This document shows positions 29,272-37,004 of a stretch of DNA of 64,000 nt, piece by piece. The notes under the pieces are model-generated. The model worked only from the letters and a program-made list of their open reading frames with translations. It searched no databases and had not been told where the DNA came from. Numbering within the stretch: position 1 is the stretch's first letter; every line of letters starts with the position of its first letter. The DNA is from Paenibacillus sp. L3-i20. Lineage in GTDB: Bacteria; Bacillota; Bacilli; Paenibacillales; Paenibacillaceae. The stretch is taken from assembly GCF_022180385.2 (NCBI RefSeq), contig NZ_BQME02000002.1, positions 744,001 through 808,000 of the forward strand, in the 5' to 3' direction. Position numbers and translations under genes: made by a program.

Positions 29272-32103
29272 ATGGGGACACTAGCGAAAAATGATGTACC
29301 TAACATACCTCTTTCTCAGCCACTTGAAGATATGCAAATTGTGGAGATCGGTAATAATTTGATCGTTATCAATGCAAGAGATTTATTGCAAATCGGTTCA
29401 CAAGCTGCGTTTGGCGACGATTATTCGAGTAAAGACAATATATATATTTATACAGAAGGTTTATTGTTATCATCTACTTTTCGATTTAAAAAGGGGGTTA
29501 TCTCCACTCATTCCATTTCTATTGCTGGCAAAGGTGCGCTAGATCTTTCTGGAAAACCGGGAGGAAGTCAAGATACACCTAATCAAAGTACTAGCAAAAA
29601 AGGGGTTAAGGGCGGCGATGGCGCTGTTGGCGGACAACTATCACTCTATATAGAATCAGTAGATGTTCAGTCTCCCCTTATTCATATTTCTGCTGGCGGC
29701 GGTGCAGGTGGTGAAGGTCAACAAGGCACTTTATCGACGCTTGGCGGGGATGGTGGTAACGGAGGGAATGGTGGTCATGTTGTCATTCTTAACAGTTTAC
29801 CTTACTTTGCGTGGTTTACTAAACTTAAACAAATAGCTCAGCTCAAATCGCTAACTGGCATCCAATCAGCATTAGCCGAGCAGCTGAAATCAAGCCCTGA
29901 TGTAGTCCTATTAACTACATTTAAAGAAACGTTAGTAGAAGCAACTAAGGCTACAACCATTAAAGATTGCTTATTAGCATTAGAAAATGCATCATTCGAA
30001 TTGCAAGGTTTGATCGCAGAGTGGAACAGTTCTTTATTATCGACTATTGATGTATCTGGTGGAAATTATGGCGTATACGGTGAAGGGAAAATGAATGGGG
30101 TCAATGGAGAGAAGGGGAAACCAGGAACGCTGCAACATGTATTATTTGACCAGTCCAAAGATGTCATTAATAAACCATTTGCACCCTTTTTAATGATTCA
30201 TCCGAGCCAGTGTACCCGGTTATTAGAGAAAATTAAATTAATGTATCTGACCATCGACCCCGTATTAAAACCACAAGGCGTTAAAGATTTATTCACCTTA
30301 TTGCTTCGTTTGCAAGCTCGTACAGAAGTATTTGTAAACGCAACAGAAACTTCCGAGCTTGTACAGTATTACAAAAAGCATGAAGCGGAAATAGGGGCTA
30401 TCGGAGCCGTTGCACAATTAAAATATGTTAATGCTCAAGCAACCCAATATATTAAACAACTTGGTAGTGGCAAAGATTTGTTTGGTTATGATAGTAATCA
30501 TGTGCCAATGGCATCCTTTGCTTTCTATAAGGATACGTTAGAGACGCTCATCGATAATTTCGGCAAACTGCAAATTGAATACAATACCTATTTTGAACAA
30601 CTGAATAAGAATAAAGCTGATAGTGAGCAAGTAAAACGTGCAAGAGAATCATTAACTGACATAAAAGCAACAGCACAAAATGATCTTAATGCATTAAAAC
30701 ATACGGTTTTGAAAACTGCGACTGTCATCGACAGCTATCAAAACATTTTACCGACTCTTAAGAAAAAAGTGACTGATGCTATCAAAGATCTTGAAAATGA
30801 CATACAAAGCTACTTTGATTTTAACTTCGACAATTTATTTCAATCGTTAACTACTTTAGCCTTTGTACCGGATGATGTATTTATGATCTCGACTTTGGCT
30901 AGCGAATTTTATTACAAAGCAACGACAAAAATTACGAATGACAAAGATATACCCGTCAACAAAGATTATTTGGTCAGACAAGTTAAGACAGTAAAAACAG
31001 ACATCGATAGTTTAGTAGAAGGGTATCAATCCTTGGATAACGGTTTATTGTCAGCAGATGATCCTGCTGCAGGAAGACTGATCGCCACAGAAAAAGAACT
31101 ATTTACCTTTTTAAATGATTTTTACGGGAAATTCCCTAAACAGCTTGATGAATTGAAAAAAGTGTTTAAACAATATATTTCTCAAGTAATCGCTCGAAAC
31201 AATACGATTCTCACTTACAACGCAAGTGTTCTGATCATGTTGCGAAACCACGAGATGATTAAATCGGCAGATGAACAAACGAAGGAACTAAATGATGAAG
31301 CTCTTGATAAGCTATCACCAAACTTGCCTGATCTCGTCACATTTATGTCCAGCATCATCTATTCTGCTAGAAATCAACTTATGGAAGTACTGGATTTAAC
31401 AGCTCGAGCTTATCGTTTCTGGTCTTTGACCGACCGTAATCCTTTGACCAAAGTGTATAAAAGTAATAAGCTCCCGCAAATTAATTACGCAATCTTATTA
31501 TCGATCAAAAATGAAATCATTAACGATTATCAACAAGCAGTCGAAAGATTTGGAACAAACTGCTCTGAATTTCCACGACATCCTGATGATCAAGGATTAA
31601 TTTTGGAGCTTCCATCCTATCAGGTGGAGATGTTGCAACTTGTGAAAGAAATTATTGTTCCAATTGCTGTAGTTACGCCAGATATTACGTTTAAGAAGGA
31701 TGAAAACAATCATATCTTTGCAAAAATGGCTAATGTGAGAGTGCGTTATGTTAGAGTATGGATTGACGGAGCAAAAACGGCCAATAATCAACTGCGAGTT
31801 CATATTACACATAAAGGTGAAGAGAAGATTACTAACCAAATAGGTGATGTGTTCAGCTTCTCACACGAGCCGGTCAATAAGCCTTTTATTTACCATTTAG
31901 ATACTAATCAAGTTGTTGAGGAAGCGAATTTCGGTGTGGAAGAAGGAACATCAAATTACGCAGCGTTAGGTCCTTTTACAGATTGGACAATTACCATTAA
32001 TGAAGATGATAATGATGAGCTTGATTTAACTGAAGTTACTGGGATACGATTAGAATTTCATGGTACCAATTATGATTTTGACAATGGCAAAAAAACATCT
32101 TAA
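29272..32103 (+). CDS. 943-residue Gly-rich/helical/beta protein, third gene of the putative toxin operon
   Basis: There are three zones. Residues 1-185 are beta-rich and end in a Gly/Asp-rich stretch (GGDGAVGG, GGGAGGEGQQG, GGDGGNGGNGG) suggesting a glycine-loop or polyglycine structure; a second Gly-rich patch lies near 262-285. Residues 190-790 are mostly amphipathic helices with coiled-coil character. Residues 800-943 are beta-rich, with VRVRYVRVWIDGAK and acidic loops, reminiscent of the C-terminal beta domain of TcA toxin subunits. There is no signal peptide. AAAGGAG precedes the ATG by six bases, three bases after the previous stop. A long helical body with Gly-rich and beta ends fits a pore-forming or translocating component, but no family is firmly recognised. 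Confidence 0.45.
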   Translation: MGTLAKNDVPNIPLSQPLEDMQIVEIGNNLIVINARDLLQIGSQAAFGDDYSSKDNIYIYTEGLLLSSTFRFKKGVISTHSISIAGKGALDLSGKPGGSQDTPNQSTSKKGVKGGDGAVGGQLSLYIESVDVQSPLIHISAGGGAGGEGQQGTLSTLGGDGGNGGNGGHVVILNSLPYFAWFTKLKQIAQLKSLTGIQSALAEQLKSSPDVVLLTTFKETLVEATKATTIKDCLLALENASFELQGLIAEWNSSLLSTIDVSGGNYGVYGEGKMNGVNGEKGKPGTLQHVLFDQSKDVINKPFAPFLMIHPSQCTRLLEKIKLMYLTIDPVLKPQGVKDLFTLLLRLQARTEVFVNATETSELVQYYKKHEAEIGAIGAVAQLKYVNAQATQYIKQLGSGKDLFGYDSNHVPMASFAFYKDTLETLIDNFGKLQIEYNTYFEQLNKNKADSEQVKRARESLTDIKATAQNDLNALKHTVLKTATVIDSYQNILPTLKKKVTDAIKDLENDIQSYFDFNFDNLFQSLTTLAFVPDDVFMISTLASEFYYKATTKITNDKDIPVNKDYLVRQVKTVKTDIDSLVEGYQSLDNGLLSADDPAAGRLIATEKELFTFLNDFYGKFPKQLDELKKVFKQYISQVIARNNTILTYNASVLIMLRNHEMIKSADEQTKELNDEALDKLSPNLPDLVTFMSSIIYSARNQLMEVLDLTARAYRFWSLTDRNPLTKVYKSNKLPQINYAILLSIKNEIINDYQQAVERFGTNCSEFPRHPDDQGLILELPSYQVEMLQLVKEIIVPIAVVTPDITFKKDENNHIFAKMANVRVRYVRVWIDGAKTANNQLRVHITHKGEEKITNQIGDVFSFSHEPVNKPFIYHLDTNQVVEEANFGVEEGTSNYAALGPFTDWTITINEDDNDELDLTEVTGIRLEFHGTNYDFDNGKKTS

Positions 32104-32106
32104 ACA

Positions 32107-32141
32107 AAAAGCAACTGCAACAGCGGTTGCTTTATTTCTTT
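32107..32141 (+). terminator. Terminator of the three-gene operon
   Basis: GCAACTGC / GCGGTTGC forms a hairpin with an AACA loop followed by TTTATTTCTTT, four bases after the stop codon of the 943-residue protein. Confidence 0.75.
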
Positions 32142-32150
32142 ACAATTATA

Positions 32151-32164
32151 TAACCATAAGGTAA
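32151..32164. promoter_or_regulatory. Candidate operator upstream of the second SRPBCC gene
   Basis: TAACCATAAGGTAA is a near-palindrome (TNACCNTANGGTNA) in an AT-rich promoter-like stretch 44 bp before the SRPBCC start. It differs from the palindromes at 9321-9365, consistent with control by the neighbouring second ArsR protein. Confidence 0.4.
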
Positions 32165-32207
32165 TATATATTATATAATATGTAAATTATTTTTTGGAGG
32201 GGATATC

Positions 32208-32687
32208 ATGGACGGCAAAATTCTACAATCTGAAGGAAAACGTGTTATTTATTTCGAGCGAAATCTTAATCATCCTGTAGAAAAAGTATGGCGCACGATT
32301 ACGAGTCCCGATCGTATCGCCCATTGGTTAAATGCCCAAGCGCAATTCGATCTAATTGATGATGGACAGATTACATTCCGGTGGGACAATGGTGATCTGG
32401 TGGACGGGAAGTTCACTAAGATTAGTCCGCCAAACGAGTTGGAGTACACATGGGTGGAGAAAGATTCGGGAAATTCGTTGGTTCGATGGGAGTTGCAAGT
32501 CAAAGATGAGGGATGCCTACTTAAGCTGACACATACGTTCTTCGAGTCTGCTGTAGTTATCAATTTTCTATCGGGCTGGCATGTTCATCTGGATGTGTTG
32601 GATTTAATTCTTCAAGAAAAGTCTGCTGACTTCCCTTGGGAGCAATTTAAAGAAATGCGTAATAAATATGCTTCTATAATCGATTAA
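32208..32687 (+). CDS. SRPBCC (AHSA1-like) domain protein
   Basis: The 159-residue protein shows the AHSA1 pattern: LNHPVEKVWRTITSPDRIAHWL near the N-terminus, Trp/Asp-containing strands (ITFRWDNGDLVDGKF), and a C-terminal helix after SGWHVHLDVLDLIL. It is longer than the copy at 9800-10192 and clearly a different branch. GGAGGGG precedes the ATG by six bases. An ArsR gene follows 112 bp downstream on the same strand, the reverse of the order at 9.4-10.2 kb. The ligand is unknown. Confidence 0.8.
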   Translation: MDGKILQSEGKRVIYFERNLNHPVEKVWRTITSPDRIAHWLNAQAQFDLIDDGQITFRWDNGDLVDGKFTKISPPNELEYTWVEKDSGNSLVRWELQVKDEGCLLKLTHTFFESAVVINFLSGWHVHLDVLDLILQEKSADFPWEQFKEMRNKYASIID

Positions 32688-32799
32688 TAGGAATTGCTTT
32701 GGGATCCTCAACATCTCGAGGAAGGGCTGATGGCCGAGCAATATTCAAAACGTACTGGTAACATTACAAACATAGAGAAGTGAATCGAAGGTGTATATG

Positions 32800-33111
32800 A
32801 TGAATACGAATATATTTGAAGTTTTGTCGGAACCGCATAGACGGTCCATATTAGATTTGTTGCGCATTCGCGAACGGTCAGTAGGCGAACTTGTAGAACA
32901 GTGTCAGTTGAGTCAACCGGGCGTTTCCAAACATCTTAAAATATTGCGAGAAGCAGGTCTAGTAAAGGTACGCTCCGTATCGCAAAAAAACATCTATTCC
33001 TTACGTCCAGAGCCGCTTCAAGAAGTCGATAGGTGGCTTGCGTCATATCGGCAATTTTGGTCAAATAAACTTGACGATCTTGAGTCATTCCTTGATCAAG
33101 AGGAAGATTAA
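32800..33111 (+). CDS. ArsR-family repressor paired with SRPBCC
   Basis: A 103-residue winged-helix protein with the subfamily opening IFEVLSEPHRRSILDLLRIRE, recognition helix SQPGVSKHLKILREAGLVKV and C-terminal dimer helix ending in acidic residues. There is no metal-binding Cys pair. ATG 32800 is chosen as it gives the best spacing from AAGGTG; ATG 32797 and GTG 32791 are alternatives. A very strong terminator follows. It probably controls the SRPBCC gene upstream through the near-palindrome at 32151. Confidence 0.85.
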   Translation: MNTNIFEVLSEPHRRSILDLLRIRERSVGELVEQCQLSQPGVSKHLKILREAGLVKVRSVSQKNIYSLRPEPLQEVDRWLASYRQFWSNKLDDLESFLDQEED

Positions 33112-33165
33112 ATACTGAATTAATATTCATTTACACCGTTAAATAATAGTTGATTCTATCGTCAT

Positions 33166-33205
33166 TTGGGCATCTATTTCTTAGAAATAGATGCCCATTT
33201 TTTTT
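33166..33205 (+). terminator. Strong terminator after the second arsR
   Basis: The 15-bp perfect stem TGGGCATCTATTTCT / AGAAATAGATGCCCA with a minimal loop is followed by TTTTTTTT. Confidence 0.92.
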
Positions 33206-33223
33206 GTGATTATGGCAGACTGG

Positions 33224-33267
33224 GAACCACAATAGGTTGAAATATTTAATAGGATGGTTCTTTTTTT
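33224..33267. promoter_or_regulatory. Inverted repeat upstream of the MocR gene
   Basis: GAACCA (33224-33229) and TGGTTC (33255-33260) flank 25 bases and are followed by a T-run. It may be an operator for the MocR regulator or a weak terminator. Confidence 0.35.
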
Positions 33268-33303
33268 CTCAAGACTATTATGCCATCATTATAGACGGGG
33301 GCG

Positions 33304-34794
33304 ATGATGATGTATCAAGATTTCAAGCTCGTTCGTGACCGTCCGGTCGCAATACAAGTGAAAGAATACGTTAAACGTTTAATTATAAAAGGGGTGTTCC
33401 GTCCGGATCAGAAGCTGCCCTCGTCACGAGAAATGAGCGGATTGCTAAAGGTGAGTCGCAATTCGGTCATTGCAGCTTATGAAGGACTAGGGGATGACGG
33501 ATTTACGTATGCAATTCCGAGCCAAGGCAGCTATGTAGCTGCTATGGTGAACCATTCGACTGCCTATAACGGAGAAACTGACGGATCATCTTTCTGGCAA
33601 ATGGACTGGAAGGCACGAATGAACGACTATGCCGTATCGGCTGTCGAGATGGACATGATGAAGCAAGGCATAAGCGCCCCAAAAGGAACGATATCATTTA
33701 CAAGTATCGCTCCTGATGAACATTTGTTTGATCTGGGGGATGTTAAGCGAGCCTTTCTGGATCGGATGGCAATTGAAGGGCAAGTTCTGCTCAACTACGG
33801 CTATGCCAAAGGCTACAAACCGCTAATTGAATACTTAATGCGTTATATGGAAAATAAGGGCGTTAATACAAACGGAAAAGATATTTTGATTACAAATGGG
33901 TTCACAGAAGGCTTCGATATTGTGCTGTCAGCACTGCGCCCATCTGCACGTCGTGGAGCGGCAATTTGCGAAAATCCGACTCATCATACAGCAATCAAAA
34001 ATTTGAAACTGCAAGGATTTGATATTACCGGAATTCCGATGGAGCATGACGGTATACATGTGGAGCAGCTCGAGGCCGTTTTGCAACAGCAGACAATCCG
34101 TTTCGATCTGGCTTATTTAACACCCTCCTATCATAATCCAACGGGCATCGTCATGTCGCCGGCAAAGCGCAGCGCCGTAATGAATTTAATGATGAAGTAC
34201 CAGGTTCCAGTAATCGAGGATGGATTCAATGAAGAGCTGCGCTACTCAGGAGCACATATTGCACCTCTAATAGCGACAGCAGGGCAAGGGAACGGAGTTA
34301 TTTATATTGGGAGTCTCTCTAAGGTGCTATTCCCCGGCTTGCGAGTAGGGTGGGTGCTTGGAGACAAGGCGTTGATTGACAATTTGGAGAGTATCAAGCG
34401 CGCACGTTCCATCCATACATCAACAATCGATCAATCGATATTATATCAATATTTGCTTAATGGAAATTTCGATAAATATGTAAAAAAAGCAAGAATGGAA
34501 TATAAGCGCAAATATGAGCTAACAAAAACATGCTGTGAAAAATATCTACCAATGGTTGACCTGTCTGGAGACGGGGGATTACATTTGTTTCTGAGCTTCC
34601 CGCCAAACGTAAATACATGTCAGTTGCTAGATGCATGTATAGAAGAGGGAGTAATTTTCACACCGGGAGACAAATTTTTTGTTCATGAAGGCGAAGGGAA
34701 GAATACATTGCGACTTGGTTTTTCACGTGTATCAGATGAAAATATTGTGCGGGGCATTCAGATAATCGGTAAACAGGCACATCACTTTATTTAA
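33304..34794 (+). CDS. MocR-type (GntR-aminotransferase fusion) regulator, DdlR-like
   Basis: The N-terminal GntR winged helix of this 496-residue protein (about 1-75: LPSSREMSGLLKVSRNSVIAAYEGL) is joined to a fold-type I aminotransferase domain. The PLP lysine lies in YIGSLSKVLFPGLRVGW. Such MocR proteins use PLP, and the external aldimine formed with an amino acid, as the signal. The operon with ddl matches DdlR of Brevibacillus, which activates the D-Ala-D-Ala ligase gene in response to D-alanine. Here the regulator lies 34 bp upstream of ddl on the same strand. The start is one of three consecutive ATG codons from 33304. Confidence 0.85.
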   Translation: MMMYQDFKLVRDRPVAIQVKEYVKRLIIKGVFRPDQKLPSSREMSGLLKVSRNSVIAAYEGLGDDGFTYAIPSQGSYVAAMVNHSTAYNGETDGSSFWQMDWKARMNDYAVSAVEMDMMKQGISAPKGTISFTSIAPDEHLFDLGDVKRAFLDRMAIEGQVLLNYGYAKGYKPLIEYLMRYMENKGVNTNGKDILITNGFTEGFDIVLSALRPSARRGAAICENPTHHTAIKNLKLQGFDITGIPMEHDGIHVEQLEAVLQQQTIRFDLAYLTPSYHNPTGIVMSPAKRSAVMNLMMKYQVPVIEDGFNEELRYSGAHIAPLIATAGQGNGVIYIGSLSKVLFPGLRVGWVLGDKALIDNLESIKRARSIHTSTIDQSILYQYLLNGNFDKYVKKARMEYKRKYELTKTCCEKYLPMVDLSGDGGLHLFLSFPPNVNTCQLLDACIEEGVIFTPGDKFFVHEGEGKNTLRLGFSRVSDENIVRGIQIIGKQAHHFI

Positions 34795-34828
34795 CTATAA
34801 TCCTTTTCTAAGAAAAAGAGGTGGCAGG

Positions 34829-35767
34829 ATGAAAGTTGGCGTCATTATGGGGGGCGTTTCCTCTGAGCGAGAGGTTTCATTACAGACTGGTCAAGAGATA
34901 ATCAATTATTTGGATCGCAACAGCTATGAGGTGTTTCCAATCATACTCAACCATCGAGCAGACTTAATAGAACAAGTACAGCAGGCTGACATCGATCTCG
35001 CGTTATTAGCTCTGCATGGCCAATACGGTGAAGATGGAACGGTGCAGGGAGCACTTGAGACATTAGGCATTCCATATACGGGAAGCGGTGTCTTAGCAAG
35101 CAGCTTATGTATGAACAAGCAACTGACCAAAATGCTGCTGAAGGCAGTAGATGTACAAACGCCTGCAGGTCTTTGTTGGCATGGGATGGACGATTATGCT
35201 CCGCAAGCAGTGGAACAGTTAGGCTACCCCGTTATTGTGAAACCGAATATGGGAGGGTCCAGTATTGGGGTTCAGCTTGTGCATAATGAGAAGGAACTTT
35301 TGCCTGCTGTTCAGGAGGCATACAGCATTGACCAATCTATTCTAATTGAATCTTATATAGAGGGCATGGAGCTTACCTGCTCAATTGTCGATGGCGAGAT
35401 ACTGCCAATTATCGGCATTCGTTCCGTACACTCGGAGTGGTTCGACTATAAAGCAAAATATGAAATCGACGGTGCAGAGGAGAAAGTCATCCAGCTTCCT
35501 CCCATTATTGAGCAGCGTGTGCGCGATGCGGCTCTAGCCAGCTACAATACGTTGCAGTGCAAAGTCTATGCAAGAGTCGATATGATGTTGTATCAAGATG
35601 TACCTTACGTGCTGGAAGTTAACACCTTGCCAGGAATGACAGCAAACAGTCTGCTACCGAAGAGCGCGGCAGCAGCAGGTATGACTTTTCCACAGTTGCT
35701 CGATCGAATTATTGTTAGTTCGCTTTCTGTACGGAAACAAGAATGGGAGATGGTACAATATGTATAG
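34829..35767 (+). CDS. ddl: D-alanine-D-alanine ligase
   Basis: This 312-residue ATP-grasp ligase begins with the family signature VGVIMGGVSSEREVSLQTG. It contains LHGQYGEDGTVQGALETLGIPYTGSG, the ATP-binding segment PVIVKPNMGGSSIGV, and the metal/active-site end VLEVNTLPGMTANSLLP. It makes the D-Ala-D-Ala dipeptide for peptidoglycan precursors in the cytoplasm. At 312 residues it is of the short DdlB type. A good AGAGGTGGCAGG site precedes the ATG. Its stop overlaps the next gene. Having its own MocR regulator suggests a D-alanine-inducible copy in addition to a possible housekeeping one elsewhere. Confidence 0.9.
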   Translation: MKVGVIMGGVSSEREVSLQTGQEIINYLDRNSYEVFPIILNHRADLIEQVQQADIDLALLALHGQYGEDGTVQGALETLGIPYTGSGVLASSLCMNKQLTKMLLKAVDVQTPAGLCWHGMDDYAPQAVEQLGYPVIVKPNMGGSSIGVQLVHNEKELLPAVQEAYSIDQSILIESYIEGMELTCSIVDGEILPIIGIRSVHSEWFDYKAKYEIDGAEEKVIQLPPIIEQRVRDAALASYNTLQCKVYARVDMMLYQDVPYVLEVNTLPGMTANSLLPKSAAAAGMTFPQLLDRIIVSSLSVRKQEWEMVQYV

Positions 35768-36944
35768 AGAAGACGTTGCAGAACGGTTTTTATCTTCGCG
35801 TGTTCGAGAAATACGCCCATCGGGCATTCGCGCTTATTTTGATCTGAATGCAGTAAGCAGAGATACAATTTCCCTCGGAATCGGGGAACCAGATTTTATT
35901 ACACCAGAAAAGGTACGTGATGCTTGTATTCATGCATTACGAGAAGGTAACACAAAATATACGTCAAATGCCGGTTTGATGGAACTTCGTGAAGAGATCT
36001 CAGCCTATTTCTCTAATAGTTTCACACTTTCCTACGATCCCGAGCAGGAAATTATAGTGACGGTCGGGAGCAGTGAAGCTGTAGACCTAGCACTGCGGGC
36101 AATAATGAATCCGGGTGATGAGGTGCTACTACCAGCACCCAATTATATTGCTTATGAACCAATTACTCATCTTCATGGTGGTAAAATCGTGGAGGTAACC
36201 ACTAGCGCAGAGGAACAATTCAAGCTGACCCAACAAGCATTGGAAGCTGCGATTACGCCACAATCAAAGATTTTGATGCTCAATTATCCGTGTAATCCGA
36301 CCGGAGCAATTATGACAGAGCAGGATTGGCTACCCATTGCAGAGTTCATTATCAAACATAATTTGGTTGTTATTTCAGATGAAGTTTATGCAGAGTTAAC
36401 TTATGGGAGAAAACATGTTAGTATCGCCTCTTTACCAGGCATGAAGGAGCGTACTATTGTCATTAGTGGCTTTTCGAAAGCATTTGCGATGACAGGCTGG
36501 CGGGTAGGTTATGCTTGCGGTCCGCATGAATTGATAGCCGGCATGTTGAAAATCCACCAATACACGACGATGTGCGCACCTACGATTGCACAGATCGCAG
36601 CACTCGAATCATTGCGTCATGGTCTGTTAGCGAAGGATGAGATGATGGCAAGCTATAATGAACGACGCAAGCTTTTTGTTAGCGGTTTGAATACAATCGG
36701 ATTATCTTGTCATGATCCTGAAGGTGCTTTCTACGCTTTTCCCTCGATAGCTTCAACTGGTATGACTTCTGAACAGTTCGCATTCCGTCTACTGAATGAA
36801 GCAAAGGTAGCAGTCGTTCCTGGACATGTATTCGGTTCGGGCGGGGAAGGTTTTATTCGCTGCTCATACGCAACCTCGCTGATCGATTTAGAAAAGGTAC
36901 TTGAGCGAATGGGTAGGTTTATGCAGTTAACGCAGTCGGTTTAA
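35760..36944 (+). CDS. Class I aminotransferase (PatA/aspartate aminotransferase-like)
   Basis: This fold-type I PLP enzyme has 394 residues and contains the substrate-side motif LNYPCNPTGAIM and the PLP Asp region VVISDEVYAELTY. The Schiff-base lysine lies in VISGFSKAFAMTGWRVGYA. The chosen ATG 35760 overlaps the ddl stop (ATGTATAG) and follows GGGAGATGG; the longer frame from 35712 lies inside ddl. Coupling with ddl and a MocR regulator suggests a role in supplying or recycling alanine or a related amino acid for the cell wall. Aspartate or aromatic specificity cannot be excluded. Confidence 0.85.
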   Translation: MYREDVAERFLSSRVREIRPSGIRAYFDLNAVSRDTISLGIGEPDFITPEKVRDACIHALREGNTKYTSNAGLMELREEISAYFSNSFTLSYDPEQEIIVTVGSSEAVDLALRAIMNPGDEVLLPAPNYIAYEPITHLHGGKIVEVTTSAEEQFKLTQQALEAAITPQSKILMLNYPCNPTGAIMTEQDWLPIAEFIIKHNLVVISDEVYAELTYGRKHVSIASLPGMKERTIVISGFSKAFAMTGWRVGYACGPHELIAGMLKIHQYTTMCAPTIAQIAALESLRHGLLAKDEMMASYNERRKLFVSGLNTIGLSCHDPEGAFYAFPSIASTGMTSEQFAFRLLNEAKVAVVPGHVFGSGGEGFIRCSYATSLIDLEKVLERMGRFMQLTQSV

Positions 36945-36951
36945 TGCACTA

Positions 36952-36992
36952 AAAAGAGATTCAAACTTCTTTAAGTGGTTTGGATCTCTTAT
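36952..36992 (+). terminator. Terminator of the MocR-ddl-aminotransferase operon
   Basis: AAGAGATTCAAAC pairs with GTTTGGATCTCTT (one G-T pair), followed by a short T-containing stretch. It also faces the convergent gene at 37005-38192. Confidence 0.65.
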
Positions 36993-37004
36993 TGCTTGAT
37001 AGCA

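Noticed and set aside
29272..32103. Reading the third large gene as a true TcA toxin
   Set aside because: The helical core lacks recognisable TcA signature motifs and the length is far below the roughly 2,500 residues of TcA; only the C-terminal part is reminiscent.
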